Below, one piece after another: positions 61,084 to 64,000 of a stretch of DNA of 64,000 nt; position 1 is the first letter of the stretch, and each line of letters begins with the position of its first letter. The position numbers and the translations under genes were made by a program. Below the pieces are notes generated by a model. The model searched no databases. It saw only the letters and a list, made by a program, of their open reading frames with translations, and was not told where the DNA came from. Location: assembly GCA_963677655.1 (NCBI GenBank), contig OY782088.1, one strand, 5' to 3'. Origin of the DNA: Saccharicrinis sp963677655. Lineage in GTDB: Bacteria; Bacteroidota; Bacteroidia; Bacteroidales; Marinilabiliaceae.

Positions 61084-62118
61084 TTACTTATATCCTTCCT
61101 CAAATGGAAAAACCACATCATTCCAATACTTAACATGTACATCATTTCCTTTTTTTACAAACTCAAAAACGAAAGTACAATTTTCACTATGACCAATTGT
61201 TACAGTTAGTTCATTTGGATTTTTCCAATCATATTTAGTAGTATACATTTCGAAAGATGCATCACAGAAAAATATATTTGGCTCCCCTTTTTCATTTGGC
61301 TCGTCATCTTCAATTAAAAATGATTGAGTCCCTTTAGGAAATTCTTCTATTAATTTGTAAGCTGCTTCTTTAATTGTGCTGTTTGAATATGTACGATTTA
61401 CAACAAATCGATTATCTATAGAACTTGGTATCCCAATATCCTTATTCCATTTATTATATGGTTGACCTCTTTTAAAAATATAGATATAGCCATCAAAAGA
61501 AGTAATTAAAAATGAATCATAATAGGCAAACATAGAGCTAAATGGAGCAAATCTTTTAAATGGTGAAGTTGTACCAAATACCGGCAATGTATCTCCTTTT
61601 TCCATTTGCACCTCATGGTACTCACAATAAACCTGATTCTTAAATGGACGTATGAAATAGTAGTCCTGAATGGTTGTGTCTTGTTCTGATCCTCGCAGCA
61701 GATTTATATATTCTTCCTCTCCAAAACTTAAGTTATCCAATTTTTTAGAGTAAGCGTAAATTGGTATTTTAAACCTATTATTTGCAATTAGAGTATCCCG
61801 CTTTATTTGGAAATAGAAATACCTTGATAACTCTTTTGCATAATCTTCATCAAAAAAATAATCATCCGAATAGTTATTCTCATTATCCCTGTAGTAATTG
61901 TAACATGTCCATGTAGTACTCAAGTCATTAAGTAGATTAAGACTATTAAATTTACCTAAGTTCATGTACTCAACATAAGGTTTTGTACTGTTTTTTTTAT
62001 TTATACTATTTTTTTCAGTCTTACTAATATTTGTTTGTTGACATGAAATAAAAAAAGCTGCGAATAGTATACTTAAAGCTGTTGTTTTTAGTAAAGTCTT
62101 AAGGTTTCTTAGTTGCAT
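61084..62118 (-). CDS. Candidate immunity lipoprotein for the M23/GH24 effector
   Basis: The 344-residue lipoprotein (LFAAFFISCQQ) begins 20 bases inside the end of the effector gene, so translation is coupled. The mature part is beta-rich with a propeller-like feel (SFDGYIYIFKRGQPY). I recognise no domain. Position directly after a peptidoglycan-degrading effector and an envelope location make it the primary immunity candidate. Confidence 0.66.
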   Translation of the reverse strand: MQLRNLKTLLKTTALSILFAAFFISCQQTNISKTEKNSINKKNSTKPYVEYMNLGKFNSLNLLNDLSTTWTCYNYYRDNENNYSDDYFFDEDYAKELSRYFYFQIKRDTLIANNRFKIPIYAYSKKLDNLSFGEEEYINLLRGSEQDTTIQDYYFIRPFKNQVYCEYHEVQMEKGDTLPVFGTTSPFKRFAPFSSMFAYYDSFLITSFDGYIYIFKRGQPYNKWNKDIGIPSSIDNRFVVNRTYSNSTIKEAAYKLIEEFPKGTQSFLIEDDEPNEKGEPNIFFCDASFEMYTTKYDWKNPNELTVTIGHSENCTFVFEFVKKGNDVHVKYWNDVVFPFEEGYK

Positions 62119-64000
62119 AATAATTACATTTAAAAATTGTTAATTCACATTGACGACGCTTTACCAACCCTGGGGTCAAATTATTGGTGACATCTGCAAT
62201 TTCATCAATACCTATATAATAATCACCCCTATTAATTAAAATCTTCACTTGTGTATCACCTTGATTTATCCCTCCTACACCTAGGAAATTAGCACCACAA
62301 TTGTAACTTAAACTAACGAGTGCATCAAATTCATTCTGACTCAAAGGTACTTTAATGTGCTTCTTCACACCATTCTCTGCAGTAATTAAATCCTGACGCA
62401 ACAATTCCATTGCCCTAACTTCATCAATTCCATTATTAAATTCTGATTTTGATATTCCATTCTTTAATTCTGTACTACTGGAATACGTAACATCTTTAAA
62501 TGGTGTTTTTTCAATTAAATGTCCAAATCCAATTGTGGCATAATTTTCAGAATCATTATGCTTAACAAAGGTACTGCCACTTTTTTTGGTACTCTCATAC
62601 AACTTAATAAACTCAATTCCTTTTTCGGATGTGCGTAAATTTTGAATATCAATACGATTAGGTGGCTGCGGTTGTGATTTTTTAAAACTGTTATTATAGG
62701 CCTCTTGTAATATTTCTATTGGATTGGTTAAATCTGAACGATTACGTGTATAGATATTTACATTGACATCAACATTTCCAGGCACTGTTCTGTCAGCCCC
62801 ATCACTGTAAAACTCAAAATGGAGCATATTAGTTCTTAGACTTTTGGGCTGCTGAATTGGAGGCATATTGCTATTTGATGAATATTTTAAGAATCCCACC
62901 CTTGCAATAACATCTCCTTGCTTTACATTTTTATCACCTACTTTTACTAATATTGAATTATAATCTACCTCACAATATCTACAAACAAACTTTCGCCCAC
63001 TAGTGGTTTTGTGCAATATTGCAATTGCACCAACCTTTATAGTGTTCCAATAGGTAACATCTATTACTTCGCCATCTGCCATTGCCCTAATTGGTGTACC
63101 CCAACTCGCATATAAATCAATTCCTGCATGTTTTCTACCTCCTTTTCTTGACGCTCCAAATGAAACCCCATTATCGGTCGTTTTATACCACTCTTTGCCT
63201 TTATATGTGGAATTATTTTTATCGTTTTGCGGTATAATTTCAAATGGAAATATTACCTCAAACACAGGAGCCATCCTCCTCATCTGCTCTACAAAAGCTA
63301 TTGGATTAAAGTGCCAAAACTTGGGCTGCGGTGGGATTTCTTTCCAATTTATTTCCAGTTCCGGTATTTCAGGCAAATCTAATTCAGGTAGTTTCTCAAC
63401 TTTTAATAAAGGAAAAACACTAGCCGCAGGTTTTATTATATTGTTAAGCTTAAATTCCAATGGCGCCTGTTTAAATAATTTTTCATTGGAGTTCAATTTC
63501 TTTAATGTCATTTCAGGATACTTGTTTACTTCCCCCCAAAAATTAAATGCCTCAATCTTTTTCTCAACAGTACTCAGTATTATATTTTTCTCATCGATAA
63601 GACATTGTTTTTCGACTTCATCTTCTTCCAATTCTATTCCCTCATCTAACAAAATTTCTACCTCTGATTTTAATGAGCCAAAATCGATACCCCATTCACT
63701 TTGATGGTAGCACACCATCTTGGAGAGTTTTTGCTGTGCAAAGGTATCTTTTAGCGCACAACGCATTTCCTGGCTACTAATTTGTCCATCGCTATTCTCG
63801 TCAATCAAGCTCCAAGCCGACTTTAGAAACTCAGGCAATGTTATTTGCTCCAAAGGTTTTATACTATTATGGTATACAAAAGTATCGGGTTGATCCTTAT
63901 AAACTTTAAATCCAAAAGCTTCCCAATCGAAAGCCGATATTTTTATGATTTTACTATCGTCAGACTTTATCAAGCCTTCAATTTCCAGATGTTGTACAAA
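62099..64000 (-). CDS. Second polymorphic effector: EF-hand, linker, M23 peptidase and GH24 lysozyme (N-terminus outside window)
   Basis: The frame is open to the right edge, so the true start lies outside. The visible part shows an SH3-like end, an EF-hand DENSDGQISSQE, a diverged linker (CYHQSEWGIDFGSLKSEVEI to FWHFNPIAFVEQMRRM), an M23 domain (HAGIDLYASWGTPIRAMADG) and a GH24 phage-type lysozyme. In GH24 the catalytic Glu is in FIKLYESTKK, and TIGFGHLI and FDALVSLSYNCGANFLG follow. M23 keeps H-x3-D, but the HxH motif is MLHFE, so the first His is lost. It would cut both glycan and, if active, peptide bonds of peptidoglycan. Confidence 0.8.
   Translation of the reverse strand, partial: FVQHLEIEGLIKSDDSKIIKISAFDWEAFGFKVYKDQPDTFVYHNSIKPLEQITLPEFLKSAWSLIDENSDGQISSQEMRCALKDTFAQQKLSKMVCYHQSEWGIDFGSLKSEVEILLDEGIELEEDEVEKQCLIDEKNIILSTVEKKIEAFNFWGEVNKYPEMTLKKLNSNEKLFKQAPLEFKLNNIIKPAASVFPLLKVEKLPELDLPEIPELEINWKEIPPQPKFWHFNPIAFVEQMRRMAPVFEVIFPFEIIPQNDKNNSTYKGKEWYKTTDNGVSFGASRKGGRKHAGIDLYASWGTPIRAMADGEVIDVTYWNTIKVGAIAILHKTTSGRKFVCRYCEVDYNSILVKVGDKNVKQGDVIARVGFLKYSSNSNMPPIQQPKSLRTNMLHFEFYSDGADRTVPGNVDVNVNIYTRNRSDLTNPIEILQEAYNNSFKKSQPQPPNRIDIQNLRTSEKGIEFIKLYESTKKSGSTFVKHNDSENYATIGFGHLIEKTPFKDVTYSSSTELKNGISKSEFNNGIDEVRAMELLRQDLITAENGVKKHIKVPLSQNEFDALVSLSYNCGANFLGVGGINQGDTQVKILINRGDYYIGIDEIADVTNNLTPGLVKRRQCELTIFKCNYYATKKP

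Overview
The window is AT-rich DNA from a Bacteroidota bacterium. The evidence is the type IX secretion genes porV, porU and gldJ, T9SS C-terminal sorting domains, a TamA/TamB pair, Bacteroidota-type promoters (TTG, 19 bases, TAnnTTTG), and many lipoproteins. A marine Marinilabiliales/Marinifilaceae-like organism is plausible, but that placement is inference from gene style only.

Left part (0-16.4 kb): conserved housekeeping genes. These are ispF, the T9SS block porV-porU divergent from gldJ, murF, an envelope operon read leftwards (mtaB, an inositol-monophosphatase gene, an LpxL-type acyltransferase, a family 2 glycosyltransferase), a PIN-PhoH ATPase and folC. At 16.43-16.92 kb lie five tRNA genes: three Val(TAC) exactly 100 bp apart, Gly(GCC) and Leu(TAA).

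Middle part (17-47.8 kb): accessory and regulatory genes. These are a flavodoxin/ferredoxin protein behind a 22-bp palindrome, a GH51 arabinofuranosidase, a membrane chemoreceptor, several unrecognised membrane or secreted proteins, tamA-tamB, and a T9SS-sorted beta-propeller-like protein. At 36.35-37.07 kb is a tandem array of about 206-bp units, each with a strong conserved hairpin and no ORF. It sits beside a receiver-only response regulator and a NarL-type two-component pair. Then come an aldo/keto reductase, an NlpC/P60 lipoprotein, a divergent acuI-like/hxlR pair, and an [FeFe]-hydrogenase-like protein fused to a chemoreceptor signalling domain.

Right part (47.9-64 kb): a polymorphic antibacterial effector locus, all on the minus strand. 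One full-length effector carries an M23-like fold, SH3-like regions, an EF-hand, a conserved linker and a cysteine amidase tip. It follows a truncated PAAR gene. Behind it come three displaced tip modules (amidase, C39/papain-like cysteine peptidase, GH19 lysozyme/chitinase). Each module starts with the same roughly 300-bp linker DNA and each is followed by its own secreted or lipoprotein immunity candidate. Two displaced modules carry in-frame stops. This looks like a reservoir from which new tips can be swapped by recombination, probably for a type VI-like system; the secretion route is inferred from PAAR. The array is bounded on one side by a RAYT/REP element that truncates PAAR and has itself been hit by an IS4-family element with a 10-bp target duplication. 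A decayed copy of the same RAYT/REP element bounds the other side. A second effector (EF-hand, linker, M23, GH24 lysozyme) with candidate immunity genes runs off the right edge.
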